Positions 1 through 11,226 of a stretch of 64,000 bases of DNA are shown here, one piece after another. The position numbers and the translations under genes were made by a program. This DNA is from Dendrobium chrysotoxum (lineage: Eukaryota > Streptophyta > Magnoliopsida > Asparagales > Orchidaceae). The stretch covers positions 27,643,710-27,707,709 of the forward strand of contig CM034313.1 of NCBI GenBank assembly GCA_019925795.1. The letters are read 5' to 3'. The notes beneath the pieces were generated by a model that searched no databases, was not told the origin of the DNA, and worked only from the letters and a program-made list of their open reading frames with translations. How positions within the stretch are numbered: position 1 is the stretch's first letter; each line of letters starts with the position of its first letter.

Positions 1-915
1 TCGGCCTAGATCGTCCTGTACGATCAGTTCAAAATCAGCTATTTCAGCCTGTACGATCTTGCTCTTCTGGACGATCAGTAGAAAAAGTTGTTCATATCGT
101 CCCGTACAATTTTGTGATCATCCGAGACAATTAGTGTAAATCGAGGAATATCATCCAGAAGACAGTTCGGGTCATCTAGAGCAAACTCTGCTGGACGACC
201 AAAAAATGACTTGATCATCCAGGACGATACGGGTATCGTCCTGTACGATTAGTTCAAAAAGTGCCAAAATTATCATGTACACTGTTCGGGTCGTACAGCT
301 GAAATGCACTAGACGATCATGATCGTCCGAGACGATCCTGCGATCGTCCAGGACGATATGGTCGTATTAATAAAATATAAATTGCTTTCCTTAATTACCA
401 GATTAATTTAGGCATGATTGTACTGGATCATCCGGGATGATACACGTATCATCCCGGATGATCAGATAAAATATCTTAAAATAAAAACTTAACTAACTTG
501 ATCTGGCGGCTGAGAATTTCTGATTTGAGCATATCGTCCCGTACGATCCAAAGATCGTCCAAGACGATCTGCTTAATCAGACCCTCTTAACTTGGTCGCC
601 CTAATTAGGGTTTCTATTTTTACTTGATCGTCCAGGATGATGTGACTATCATCCAGGATGATCTGAACAAAAAATTGAACAGAAACTCTAATTCACTCAA
701 GCTCTCCCCCTGAGTGTGTGTGTGCAAGGTTACTTAGCTAGGGGATCAGTTACATTATAATTAACTCAAGAAAAAGAAAAATAGTACACTTAGACACACT
801 TAGACCCGATCTTGAGTTAGCTTGAGTTGCTCGTGATCTTTTGATCCTGAAACGGGTTAGCCAAGCAAAACATAATAGAGACATGTTTGGCATCATCAAA
901 ACCAGATTTGCAACA
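1..915 (-). mobile_element. Partial Sirevirus LTR (insertion G)
   Basis: The right part of an LTR of the same family as those of element C, entering from outside the window. Positions 1-665 hold many short palindromes built on ATCGTCC/GGACGAT. Then follow the CTCCCCCTGAGTGTG block and the terminal GCAACA at 910-915, exactly as in the other LTRs. Directly after the terminus the sequence continues inside another element's protease gene, so G was inserted there; CTTAC at 916-920 would be its target duplication. Whether this is a solo LTR or the 5' LTR of a minus-strand element lies outside the window. Confidence 0.85.
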
Positions 916-1031
916 CTTACCTCAAGCCCTGGCCTCCAGCAAAATGAACTGATTTACATCTCCAGTCATGTGTCTTGACATCCGCTGTCTAGGTACCACA
1001 TGCTCTCATGAGGCCTTATGTGAGAGCACAC
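916..1031 (-). pseudogene. pol: F pol start: aspartic protease fragment
   Basis: The N-terminal part of a copia protease domain. Read on the minus strand, the segment opens directly after an in-frame TAG and gives CSH, RP, ESMWYLDSG and later the TGD motif. DSG is the retroviral-type aspartic protease catalytic triplet and is kept here. A frameshift follows the Cys after DSG, so the fragment does not read on. Pol is then cut by the LTR of insertion G. Confidence is high for the family and nil for function. Confidence 0.8.
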
Positions 1032-1053
1032 CTACAAAATCATTAAATGTCAG
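1032..1053 (-). promoter_or_regulatory. Splice-acceptor-like gag/pol junction (F)
   Basis: On the minus strand CTGAC (1053-1049) fits the plant branch-point consensus CTRAY. A T-rich stretch follows, then TAG ending at 1032. The branch A (1050) lies 18 nt from the G of the AG. The gag stop TAA (1045-1043) lies between them, and pol opens straight after TAG. Equivalent sites occur in B, C and E. Splicing is an inference. Confidence 0.4.
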
Positions 1054-2852
1054 ATTTGGGAACCCAAACAGGTTTGGGTTCCTTCTTATGAAAAGAAGAA
1101 TGTAATGCATGTGTGCTATGCTATGAAACAAGCAATTTGGGCCTCAACACCCAATATGTACTATGGTGAATAGTGCAGGTATGGGTGATGTGTCCTAACA
1201 TGCCACAAGAAAAACATCTAACACCAGGAAAAGGGTTAACTAATCTACGTGGGTAATAGTGCCTCTTCCTAGGTTTGTATGAAACATGCTTTTAAAATTT
1301 TGAAACAGATTCTTCAAAAGGTGGAGGTGCATAAAATTGTGCAAAAGTATGAGGTGTTTCATTTTTCTCGAAAGCACTAATTTTTACTTTTAGAAATTCA
1401 TTCTCCTTTTTAAGACTTGCAATTTCAAACTTCAATGCTCCCTTACTACTCTCTACGTCACATGCCATGTTGTCTAATTCTTTAAAGGCTCTTTCTAAAT
1501 CAACATACCAGGTTTTTAATGAATCATGCTCAATAATCAAATCAGAATACTTTTTTTTCAATTCATCAAATTCATCAAGTAAAGACATGTGAATGCGATC
1601 AAGTCTAGAATGATCTTTAACCACAACATCATGCTCGTTTTGCAAAGTTAAGTTACTAATTTCAGGCTAGCATGTAATTTCTTAAGTTTTCTATACGATG
1701 AATGAATTTTCTCAGAAACATCAAGTAATTGATCATATGTAAGCTCACATACCTCTTCTTGATCAGACCGACCAGGATGATCATCAGCCATCAGACACAA
1801 GTTAGTTTCCTCCTCTTCAGCTTCAGTCTCAGAGGAGTCGGATGCAGAATCTACCCAAAATGCCTTATGAATCTACTTCTTGTCCTTCCTAAACTTGGGT
1901 TTCTCCTCACCCTTCTCCTTGCTTGGGTGAGTCTTAAGTGTTGGACAATCAGCCTTTATATGTCCAGGCTTTCTGCATTCAAAACAAACAGTATCAGATG
2001 AACCTTTAAAATTTTTACTAGACTTACCCTTTTTCCACTTCTGAAAGTTCTTATGTTTCATCCTTAGAAAGCTTTTGAATTGCCTAGTGATTAAGACAAC
2101 ATCATCGCTATAAGACCTGAAAGAATCAGTGTTAGTATCATTGGCCTTCAGTGCTACAGTTTTCTCCTTCTTCTTCTCACCTACATCAAGTTGTCTTTGG
2201 TTTACCCCTTGCTCATAAGCAATGAGTGACCCAAGTAAGTAATCAATAGAATAATTATTCAAATCTATCGATTCAGTAATTGCAGTTATCTTAGCATCAA
2301 ACGAAGAAGGCAAACATCTCAAAATCTTGTTCACTTTTTCATAGTTTGTAAGTTCTCTTCCTAAAGCATGCAAAGAAGTGACAATTTGAGTGAACCTCGT
2401 ATACATTTCAGAAATAAATTCAGAAGGTTTCATGCAAAAAGGTTCATAGTCAAGAAGTAATATGTTTAACCTAGACTGTTTGACTTAAGTTGTACCTTCA
2501 TAAGTGATGCACAATCTATCCCAAATTTCTTTACCAGTTATACAAGTAGAAACACGCATGTAATCCTCAGATTTTAAGGCATAAAAAAAATAGTTAAACA
2601 TTTGGCATTCAGTTGGGCTAAGTCACGATCATCAAAAATTCACTCAGTTAAAGGCAATTTAGTTTTAACATTGCTAATCATTCTAAAAGGTGCTTCATAG
2701 CCATCCTTAACAAGCATCCACATGCGTTAATCTATAGATTGAAGAAAAGTGGACATGCGAGTTTTCCAAAAATCAAAAGGTATGTTATCAAACAATGGTG
2801 GTCGTGTAATTGAATAACATTCAGCAGTATTACGATTTCTAAAGTTAGCCAT
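1043..2852 (-). pseudogene. gag: F gag (nucleocapsid, coiled coil, second zinc knuckle)
   Basis: Gag polyprotein relic of a Sirevirus-like copia element. It starts at the ATG of MANF, where the LTR-proximal leader ends. The N-terminal region carries the ITRPPLFDN and FWKTRM motifs typical of plant copia Gag. A long clean stretch at 2433-1873 contains MYTRFTQIVTSLHALG and ends in a CCHC knuckle, CFECRKPGHIKADC, near 1965-2010. Then comes a heptad-rich coiled coil at 1645-1292, and a second intact knuckle, CFSCGMLGHITHTC, near 1185-1225. In-frame stops and frameshifts upstream of 2433 disable it. Pol follows in another frame. Confidence 0.85.
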
Positions 2853-2893
2853 GGATCAAATTTAAAAGTTTTTAAACTTAATTTTTGAATCCC

Positions 2894-2905
2894 ACTCTGA
2901 TACCA
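2894..2905 (-). other. Primer-binding site of F
   Basis: Minus strand TGGTATCAGAGT, two bases inside the LTR end. It matches the tRNA-iMet primer site TGGTATCAGAGC with one mismatch. Priming of minus-strand cDNA is established for this family. Confidence 0.9.
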
Positions 2906-2907
2906 CT

Positions 2908-4682
2908 TGAAAGTTCGATAGGGATGTTAAGCCCTGATGAACTAGTCCCGAGGCTAACTAAGAGGGGCGGTGAATTATTTATTTTAAAAACTTCGTGAGC
3001 AACAGGAAAGATCTTTTCGATAATCTACCACTGAAATAAGTAAACACAGAAATGAAAAGATCAACCATAAATTTCACCCAAGTAGATAATAACAAAAAAG
3101 TAAAGTGCAAAAAATAATCAGAAAGAGCACACCAGATTTTATAGTGGTTCGGTCAACTTGACCTACGTCCACTCCCTGGAGCCTTCCCTTTGGGTATTGC
3201 ACTAACATAAAAGTGACTCTCCTTCTGCTCCCACAGCAAGGCAGAGAAGCCTGTACAAAACTCCTTTCCACCAACCTGGTGAGGTAGAGAACCTGAACTC
3301 CTTTTGCTTCCTCCTGAAGCAAGTAGAGAACTCGGACTCCTTTCTCTTCCTCCTGAAGCAGGCAGAGAACCTGAACTCCTTTCTCTTCCTCCTAAAGCAG
3401 GCAGAGAACCTGAACTCCTTTCTCTTCCTCCTGAAGCGTGTAGAAAACCCAGATCTTCTTGCGAATGATCCTCCCACAGAAAACACCGATAAGATAAGAG
3501 ATGACGAACAGAGAAGATGACTCTGATCCTTGCTTGGAGCAACCTTTGTGAATCCCTCACAAACTCCCCCTCACAAGATCCTCTCTTTCTCTCTCCCAAG
3601 CTCTCTCTCCCTCTCTCTCTCTCTCTCAAGGTTTCTATAGAAAGAAAAGTGGTAAAAGATTTTCTTATTGGAAGAAAAAGATTTTAAATAGGAGGGCTCA
3701 AAAATAGCCCTAAATCTTAACTGGTCGGCCAGGATCATCCTGTACGATCAGTTCAAAAACACACAAAATCATCCTAAAAACCACTCTGGATCTACAGGTT
3801 AAACATACTGGATGATCACAAAATGACTTGATCATCCAGGATGATATCTCTATCGTCCGATATGATTAGTTCAAATCCACACAAAATCATCCTGAGCACC
3901 GCTCTGGACGTACATGTGAAACATGCAGGATGATCTCAAAATGACTTGATCATTCGGGACGATATGGGTATCATCCCGTATGATTAGTTCAAAAGCAGGA
4001 ATATCGTCTAGCACACAGCTCTGGACGTAAAGGTGATAGCCACTAGATAGTCAAGATTTTTAACACATCGTCCCGTACGATCCTGCGCTCATCTAGAACG
4101 ATATGATCGAATCAATCAGACCTTAATTACTTTCCTTAATCACCAGACTATTTTAGGCATGATTATAATGGATCATCCAAGATGATACATGTATCGTTTG
4201 GGACGATCAGACCAAATCACCAAAAATAAAAAGTTGCCTAACTTGATCTGACGGATGAGAATTTTTTATTTAAGCCTATCATCATGTACGATATTGATAT
4301 CATCCAGGATGATCAACTTAATCAAACTGACATAACATGATCATCCTAATTAGGGTTTCTAATTTTATTGGATTGTCTAGGACAATGTTAATATCGTCCA
4401 GGATGATCTAAACAAAAAATGAATAGAAACTCTAATTCACTCAAGCTCTCCCCCTGAGTGTGTGTGTGCAAGGTTACTTAGCTAGGGGATCAGTTAAATA
4501 GCATTTGACTCAATAAAGATGAAAATAGTACATTAGAACTAAATTTCAAAATAGACTGACTCGATCTTGGACTGGCTTGAACTTGCAATTGATCCTGCGT
4601 ACCTAAAAGATTAAACAGGCCACCAAAAATAAAAATATTTGCAATCACCAAAATCATAACATTTAAAACTAGATTTGCAACA
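2908..4682 (-). repeat. 5' LTR of element F
   Basis: Starts TGAAAGTTCGATAGGG and ends GCAACA on the + strand, about 1775 bp. In element sense the order is: divergent U3 start, palindrome cluster (4410-3722, many CpG sites decayed to CA/TG), AT-rich TATA-like segment near 3675, CT-rich tract, hairpin repeats (3440-3270), and the conserved U5 end. Its U3 terminal 200 bp differ from the C-family consensus, so this copy is older or recombinant. Confidence 0.85.
3278..3445 (-). repeat. 39-bp leader repeats with mini-hairpins (F LTR)
   Basis: Four to five copies of a 39-bp unit in the transcribed leader part of the LTR. Each holds a small inverted repeat. The best is TTGCTTC-ctcct-GAAGCAA at 3304-3322 (7-bp arms). 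Units are linked by GGCAGAGAACC-like spacers. The unit length is a multiple of three, which creates long spurious reading frames on the minus strand. Confidence 0.75.
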
Positions 4683-4698
4683 CCAGGCAATCAAGTCA

Positions 4699-5628
4699 CT
4701 AAATAATATCATCCTGAGGGTAGGTAGGGTAGGCACGCCCAGGTGGTGGTATGGATGGTGGTGGAGGTCCTTCGGCAGTAGAAGCAGCCTCTTCTTCATC
4801 AAAATCGAGATCAGCATGCGCATGCCCCCGATGTAAAAGAATGCGAAAGGAGGCATCTATGTAAAAGATAGGATGATTATCTAGAGGGATAGGATAGTGG
4901 AGTTGATATTTGGCATTCAAGATGTATCTAATGATATGTCCTAAGGCAAGATTTTATTTTCTTTGGGCACTAGGGTATCAAATAGCAGCCAAGTTATGAA
5001 TATAGTCTAAGATCATTTGAGCTTCATTGAATTTGGTAGCTAACATGATGAGATAGGTGACTACGGATAGCAACGGGGTAATATGTATGTGGTCTCCAAC
5101 TATGGGGATTACGGATGTACGAAGAACATGCTGGATAATGTGGGCATTTTGAGTGAGGCTTTAAACAAGTGGTAGGTGTTGATTCGTGGGTACATTTCTA
5201 AGTAGCATGTTGACTGAGGTCCAATCATAATCATTAGTGAGTAGAGACTGGGGACGAGGTCCTTCAATGAAGAGTCCAATGTGTTCAGCTATGTCATCTT
5301 TATTGATAACGACATTATGTTTGCAGACAAAGGAAGTCAGTGTTGTGCATTCTAAGTTGATCTTAAGGTTGGCTAGGAATTCATAGAGGAGTTCAGAGTG
5401 AAATGGAAAGGCCAAGGTAAGAAGAAATTGGACAGTCGTGGAGGCAAAGATATTTATAACCTTAAATTTTAGAGCGGCTTGATTAAGCATACGGGAAGGA
5501 GTGATCATTGCCTCTTTGAATTTGTTGTAAGGTTTTTCATCCGCGGCAGAGAGAAAATGGTCGTCGAACTGCCAGGAGGAGGAGGAGCTCCCCTCAATCA
5601 GTCTTCCTCATTTACTTCCACCAGCCAT
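4699..5628 (-). pseudogene. E ORF3: extra protein downstream of pol
   Basis: A 310-codon frame kept without frameshift from MAGG (5628) to the stop at 4701-4699, broken only by four nonsense codons (codon 7 and three in the C-terminal half). Order of parts: basic, Ser-rich N-terminus; a segment with PF.SELL.EFLANLKIN; DYDW; IQHVLR.SVI...GD.IHIT; NLALGHIIRYIL; KYQLHYPIP; then an acidic and Pro-rich tail. The same blocks occur in B and C, so it is a real conserved third gene. The pattern reminds me of the Pfam family called putative plant transposon protein (PF20167). That assignment is tentative, and I see no membrane segment or envelope signature. Role unknown. Confidence 0.7.
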
Positions 5629-5696
5629 TGAATCAAAAACTTGAAGGGATTTGGAATTTGGAAGAGATGTGAGTGAAATGATCCATAGAATCCCTC

Positions 5697-6180
5697 CAAT
5701 TTATAAACTTTCTAGTAGATTGTACAGTACGATAGTGGTTCATACAGTACGATCAGGGAATTTAATTCATCTGTATGACTTGTCAGAGAATGTGGTTAAA
5801 TGGTATAGTACTATCAGGATCGTACTGGTCGATCTATAGAGAAAGGTTGTTCGTCCCGAGGAGTTGTCTGAATGACTTTTGACTAAAGTGATCGTACAGT
5901 ACAAACAGGTGTTCGTATAGTATGAACAGCAATAATGATCATATGGATCGAGTTTAAATTCATCCCAGCCCATTTCTGACACGTGGATCATACAATATAA
6001 GTGGTGGTTCGTACAGTATGATGTTCCTTAATGTGTTTCATACAGTACGATATGGAATCGTACAGAACGATATGTGCATCAGCAGGCATATTCGAATCGC
6101 TGATAGAATTAAAGGCTGTGATGTGTGTATCAGAATGGATCGTACAATATGGTTATGAATCATATAGTACGATGGGTATA
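5697..6180 (-). promoter_or_regulatory. Predicted internal promoter of E ORF3
   Basis: A TATA box, TTTATAAA (5707-5700), lies about 72 bp upstream of the ORF3 ATG. Behind it, at 5715-6180, is a cluster of palindromic sites of the GTACAGTAC/CGTAC type (for example around 5720, 5745, 5893, 6012, 6048 and 6138). This is the motif type found in E's own LTR. The same arrangement occurs in front of ORF3 in B and C. Promoter activity is inferred. Confidence 0.55.
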
Positions 6181-6302
6181 GAAATATAGAGTTTTGGTGT
6201 CACAAAGTTCAGGAATTCCCCTTTTTTATTTTTTATTTTTTTAATTATAAAACAACATACATAGAAGCACAAACCCCAAATTTTTTTTATATTTATTTTT
6301 AA

Positions 6303-9300
6303 TTAAGCATGAATGTCTATGACACCCAGTTTTATTCTCAAGATGCTAAAGGTGTCATAAACTAATGATTTTATGAATATGTCAGCCAGTTGATCTCCAG
6401 TAGCAATATGGTGCAGTTCAATATCGCCCTTGGCTACATGATCTCTTATGAAGTGATGCCTAATATCTATATTTTTTTGTTTGTGAGTGCTAAATTGGAT
6501 TCTTAGATATACAAATTGTACTAGTGTTATCGCACATTATTGGGATGGTTCTTACAGGTAGTCCAAGATCTAAAAGATCTTCTTTTAACCATAAGACTTG
6601 AACAACACAGCTTCCTACTGCTATATATTCTGCTTCAACCGTTGAAAGAGCTACCGAGTTTTATTTTCTGCTGGACCAAGAAACTAAGGATTGTCCTATA
6701 AATTGACGGGTACCAGAGGTACTTTTTCTATCTACCATATAACCTACAAAATTAGAATCTGAATATCCTAAGATTTCAAACATAGCACTGTGTCTAGGAT
6801 ACTAGATTCCTAAGTTTGGGGTCCCTATTAGATATCTAAGGATTCTTTTTACAGCAGTCATGTGGGATTCTTTTAGGTCAGCTTAAAATTGAGCGTAGAG
6901 ATATACACTAAAAATTATCTCCGGTCTGCTGGCAGTTAAATAAAGAAGTGATCCAATTATTCCCCTATATTTCTTTTGGTCTACAGACTTCTATTAGGAT
7001 CTTTATCTAATTGAATGTTAGAACTCATAGGAGTATTTATGGCCTTAGCATTATCCATTTCATACTTTTTCAGAATATCCTTGATGTACTTAGATTGGCT
7101 AAGGAATGTTCCATCTTCCATTTACTTTACACTAAAACCAAGGAAGTAATTAAGTTCTCCCATCATACTCATTTCAAACTCTTCACTCATTATTTTTGAA
7201 AATTCATCGCATAAGGTTTTCTCCGAAGATCCAAACAAGATGTCATTGACATAAATTTGAACAATGAGTATCTCATCTCCTACCTTTCTTAAGAAAAGGA
7301 TGGTGTCAACACTACCCAAAGCCTCTATTTAGTAGAAATGTACTAAGTCTTTCGTACCAGGCTCTAGGTACTTGCTTTAACTCGTATAGTGCCTTTTTTA
7401 ATTTAAACACATGTTTTGGAAATTGTGGGTTTTCAAAACTGGGGGTTACTCAACATAAACATCTTTTTTGATTATCCCATTTAGGAAAGCACTCTTGGCA
7501 TCCATTTGATATAATTTGAAACCCCTAAAGCTAGCAAAGGCTAAGAGTACCCATATGGCTTATAGTCTGGCTACTAGGGCAAAGATTTCTTCAAAATCTA
7601 TTCCCTCAATTTGGTTACACCCCTTTACTACTAATATGGCCTTATTTCTTACTATAATTCCCGAGTCACTCATCTTATTTTTAAAAACCCATTTAGTTCC
7701 AACCATACTTTATTCTTTAGGTCTCTTAACTAATTCCTACACATCATTCCTAACAAATTGGTTTAGCACTTCTTGCATTACTAAGATCCAAAATTCATCT
7801 TCTAAGGCTTGATCTATGTTGGTGGGTTCAATCATCGAAATAAATGCAAAATGGCTAACTTCCTTCCTAAGTCCATACCTAGTTTTCACACCTTTTGATG
7901 GGTCTCCTAGGATCAATTCTCTAGGATGACTAATATTTCCAATCTCTAGGAAAATGCTCCTGAGGTTCTGCTCTATTCTCTATGGCAGTGGTTTCTACCC
8001 CCTGAGTGACTTCAACTTCTTCTTCTTCAAAATTAGGTTCAGATATCTTATCTAACTCATCAAATACAACATGGGTAGACTCTTCTACTATAAGGGTCCT
8101 CTTATTAAAGATTATATAGGCTTTACCTATGAATGAATAGCCTAAGAAGATGCCTTCATCAGATTTAAGATCAAACTTTTCTAAGGGTGACTTACCATTG
8201 ATTAAGATGAAGCATTTGCAACCAAAAACATGTAAGTGAGAAAGATTAGGTGTTCTACCCTTAAGCAGCTCATAGGTTATTTTATTAAGTTTTAGTCTGA
8301 CATTCACCCTATTTAAAACATAACACGTGGTATTCTTTGCTTCTGCCCAAAAGTATCTAGGAAGAGTGTATTCAGCTAACATTGCCCTAACGGCTTCAAC
8401 CAAGGTTCTATTCTTTCTCTCGGCTATTCCATTTTGTTGAGGGGTCCTAGGGGATGAGATGGTATGTTCTATTCCTATCTCTTGACAAAATGATTCAAAT
8501 TTATCATTCTTAAATTCTCCACCATGATCACTATGGATAGTTGAAATTTCACATCCTAATTTCCTTTGAATCCAAGTGGAGAACATTCTAAACACTTCAA
8601 AGGACTCATTCTTGTGTGCTAAGAATTTTACCCAAGTAAACCTAGAGTAGTCATCCACTATTACAAATCCATAAATTTCCCTCCTAAGCTAACTGTACTA
8701 ATAGGTCCAAATAGGTCCATGCGAAGAATTTCTTGTGGCCTAGTGGTGTTGATGTCCTTGATTGAATGAAATAATGATTTTACTTGTTTTCTTAGTTGGC
8801 AGGCATCACATAGGTGGTCCTTAGTGAAGTCTAACTTAGGTATGCCTCTAACTAGGTCTTTCTGAGTGATATTCCTAAGTGTTTTCATGCTAGCTTGGCA
8901 TAGTCTCCAATGCCACATCCAAAAGTCATCAGCTAATATTTTCAAACACAGAGGATTTGAGTTTTTAATACAATTCAGGTTTAACATATAAATATTATTT
9001 ATCCATTATCCTTCTAACACAGGTTTATCGTCTAAGCTAATCTTGCATTTGTTAGAAAGAAACTTTATATCAAAACCCTTATCACATAGTTGATTAATAA
9101 TTAAAAGATTGTGCTTTAAACCATCAACTAATAGAATATTTTCAATTACAAAATTTTTACAATTTCCAATGATACCTGAGCTTACCACTTTCCTGGTGGT
9201 GTTGTCTCCTAAAGTCGCCTTGCCTCCTAACATGGCCTCCAGTGTCATGAACTGCTTCACATCTCTAATCATATGTCTTGAGCAGCCACTGTCCAGGTAT

Positions 9301-9335
9301 CAGATGCTCTCACTAGGTCTTTTGTGAGAGCACCC
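6303..9335 (-). pseudogene. pol: E pol (protease, integrase, RT, RNase H)
   Basis: Pol polyprotein relic. From the 5' end: protease at 9300-9006, with the preceding Trp codon turned to stop; integrase zinc domain at 8987-8661, with WHWRLCQAS and CDACQLRK; integrase core at 8658-7930, with MDDYSRFTWV, IHSDHGGEF and NGIAERKNRT (the second Asp and the Glu of the D,D-E triad), the longest clean stretch at 242 codons; reverse transcriptase at about 7870-6750, with the catalytic YVDD changed to YVND; RNase H ending VIDIHA and TAA at 6303. Stops and frameshifts separate the parts. It would replicate and integrate the element if intact. Confidence 0.9.
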
Positions 9336-9358
9336 CTACAATGTCAATCAAAGATTAG
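9336..9358 (-). promoter_or_regulatory. Splice-acceptor-like gag/pol junction (E)
   Basis: Minus strand CTAAT (9358-9354), then the gag stop TGA (9350-9348), then TTGTAG followed by G. The branch-type A (9355) lies 19 nt from the AG. Same layout as in B, C and F, although E belongs to a different LTR family. Confidence 0.4.
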
Positions 9359-11167
9359 TTTTGAGAACCCAAGTGAGTTTGGGTTCCTTCTTATGCTTGA
9401 ATGAATGCGATGAATGCATGTTATGCTGTAATGAATGCAACTTAGGTCTCCAAACTAGATGTGTCCTATAGTGAATTGTGTAAGTGCGGGCTATGTGACC
9501 TATCATGCCTCAAGAATAACACCTAGTATTGGGAAATGGGTTCACTAATCTATGGGGGTGATAGTGCCTCTTCCTAGGTTTGGATGGTACATACTTTGAT
9601 GATTTTGAATGAGATTCTTCAAGTGATGGCAGTTTATAAAATTAATCAAATATAAGAGGTGTTTCATTATTCTCAAATGCATGAATTTGTACATTTTGAA
9701 TTTTATTTTCTTTCTTAAGACTTGTTATTTTAAATTTCAATGCTTGCTCACTACCATCTAGCTCATATGTAAGTTCTTTAAATTCCTTAAATGCATTTTC
9801 TAGTTCAACATGTGATGACTTCAAGAAATCGTGTGCAGTAGTTAATTTAATATGCTTCTTATTTAATGCATCAAATTCATCAAGCAGGGACATGTGATCT
9901 CTATTCAAGTCAGAATGTTCCTTAACTAAACGAGCATGCTCATTTTGCAAAATATTAAAATCAGTGTTAAGACTAGCATGCATTTTCTTTAATGTTCTAT
10001 ATGAATTATGAATCTTTTCAGAAATAACTAATAGTTCATTGTAAGAAAGTTGGCATACCTCATCTTGATCTGATTGATCAAGGTTATCGTTAGTCATAAC
10101 ACATAAATTTGTTACCTCCTCCTCTACTTCTTCCTTCTTCTGATGATTCTGAAGCAGAGTCAGCCCAAAATGCTTTTTGTGTCTTTATTTTTCCCTTCTT
10201 GTACTTTGACTTTTCCTCGCCCTTCTCCTTGGTTTGATGTGTCTTTACGTTGGGGCAATCAACTTAGAGATAACCTGGTTTCCTTCACTCAAAACAAACT
10301 CTGTCAATTACAATTTTAGTATTCTTTGAGCTCTTACCTTTGTTCCAGGTGTTTTGATGCTGCTGTTACTTTCTTTCAAAAAATTTTTGAACTGACGAGT
10401 CATCAAGGCTATGTCATCATCTTCCTTCGCTACAGAAATCACTTTTAGAATTGTTCATTTTTAGAGCCACAGTTCGCCCCTTCTTCTTTTCACCTGCATC
10501 ACTTTACCGTTGACTCACTCCTTGCTCATCGATAATGAGCGACCCAAGAATATTATCAATTGAATAAACATTTAAATCTTTGGACTCAGTTATTACAGTT
10601 ATTTTTGCATCATGCGTTCTAGGTAAACATCACAGTATTTTATTCACTTTTTAAGAATTAGATAACTCTCTTCCTAAAGCTTGCAAGGATGTCACAATCT
10701 CGGTGAATTTAGTGTACATTTCAAATATATTTTCACTAAGTTTCATGCAGAAGAGTTCATAATCATGTAGCAGTATGTTTAGCCTAGATTATTTGACCCC
10801 ATAGGTTCCTTTGTAAGTGATACATAATCTATCCCAGATCTCCTTACCAGTACTACAAGTAGATACTTGCATATAGTCTTCTGATTTTAAAGCGTAAAAG
10901 AAACAGTTCAAATATTTTGCATTCAATTGTGTGAGTTCCCTATCCTCATTACTCCATTAATTAAATGATAAATCAGTTTTAATGCCATTCAAAATATGAA
11001 ACGGTGCAGAGTAACCATCTTGTACCAACATCCACATGCGATAGTCTATAGATTGCAAAAACATAGACATGTAAATTTTCCAAAAAATCAAATGGTATAT
11101 TGTCAAATAAAGGTGGACGGGTTATCGAATAACCCTCTGCAGTGTTACGGTTACCAAACTATGTCAT
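9348..11167 (-). pseudogene. gag: E gag
   Basis: Gag relic starting at an ATG just inside the leader, with the conserved N-terminal EGYSITRPPLFDN. The third codon is already a stop. Mid-region Gag motifs survive only in pieces between 10960 and 10430. The first zinc knuckle is damaged near 10240-10300. The coiled-coil part (10097-9642, 151 codons) is open and rich in E, K, L and H heptads. The second knuckle near 9500-9535 has lost its second Cys to a stop and its last Cys to Tyr. It is more decayed than the C and F copies. Confidence 0.8.
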
Positions 11168-11212
11168 GGATCATATATTTCTAGGTTCTCTAAAATACTA
11201 TTTTGAAACCTC

Positions 11213-11224
11213 GCTCTGATACCA
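11213..11224 (-). other. Primer-binding site of E
   Basis: Minus strand TGGTATCAGAGC, a full match to the initiator tRNA-Met primer site, two bases from the LTR end. Confidence 0.95.
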
Positions 11225-11226
11225 CT

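Larger units (their letters stand above)
916..4682 (-). mobile_element. Element F, Sirevirus-like copia, visible 5' part
   Basis: In element orientation: 5' LTR (4682-2908), PBS, gag, and the start of pol. The rest of pol and the 3' LTR must lie left of the window, beyond insertion G. F abuts element E at 4682/4683, where E's sequence resumes just before ORF3. Its LTR family (TGAAAGTTCGATAGGG start on the + strand) is that of element C and not of E, which supports F as an insertion into E. Confidence 0.75.

Noticed and set aside
910..920. Autointegration or internal deletion of element F (LTR end joined to protease)
   Set aside because: An ordinary nested insertion of G into F explains the exact LTR terminus at 915 more simply, and similar nests are proven for C in B.
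3153..3629. Long minus-strand reading frames with 13-residue repeats (FRRKRKEF type)
   Set aside because: They lie in the LTR leader repeats. The 39-bp repeat is a multiple of three, so all frames stay open by chance; the corresponding frames differ between LTRs.
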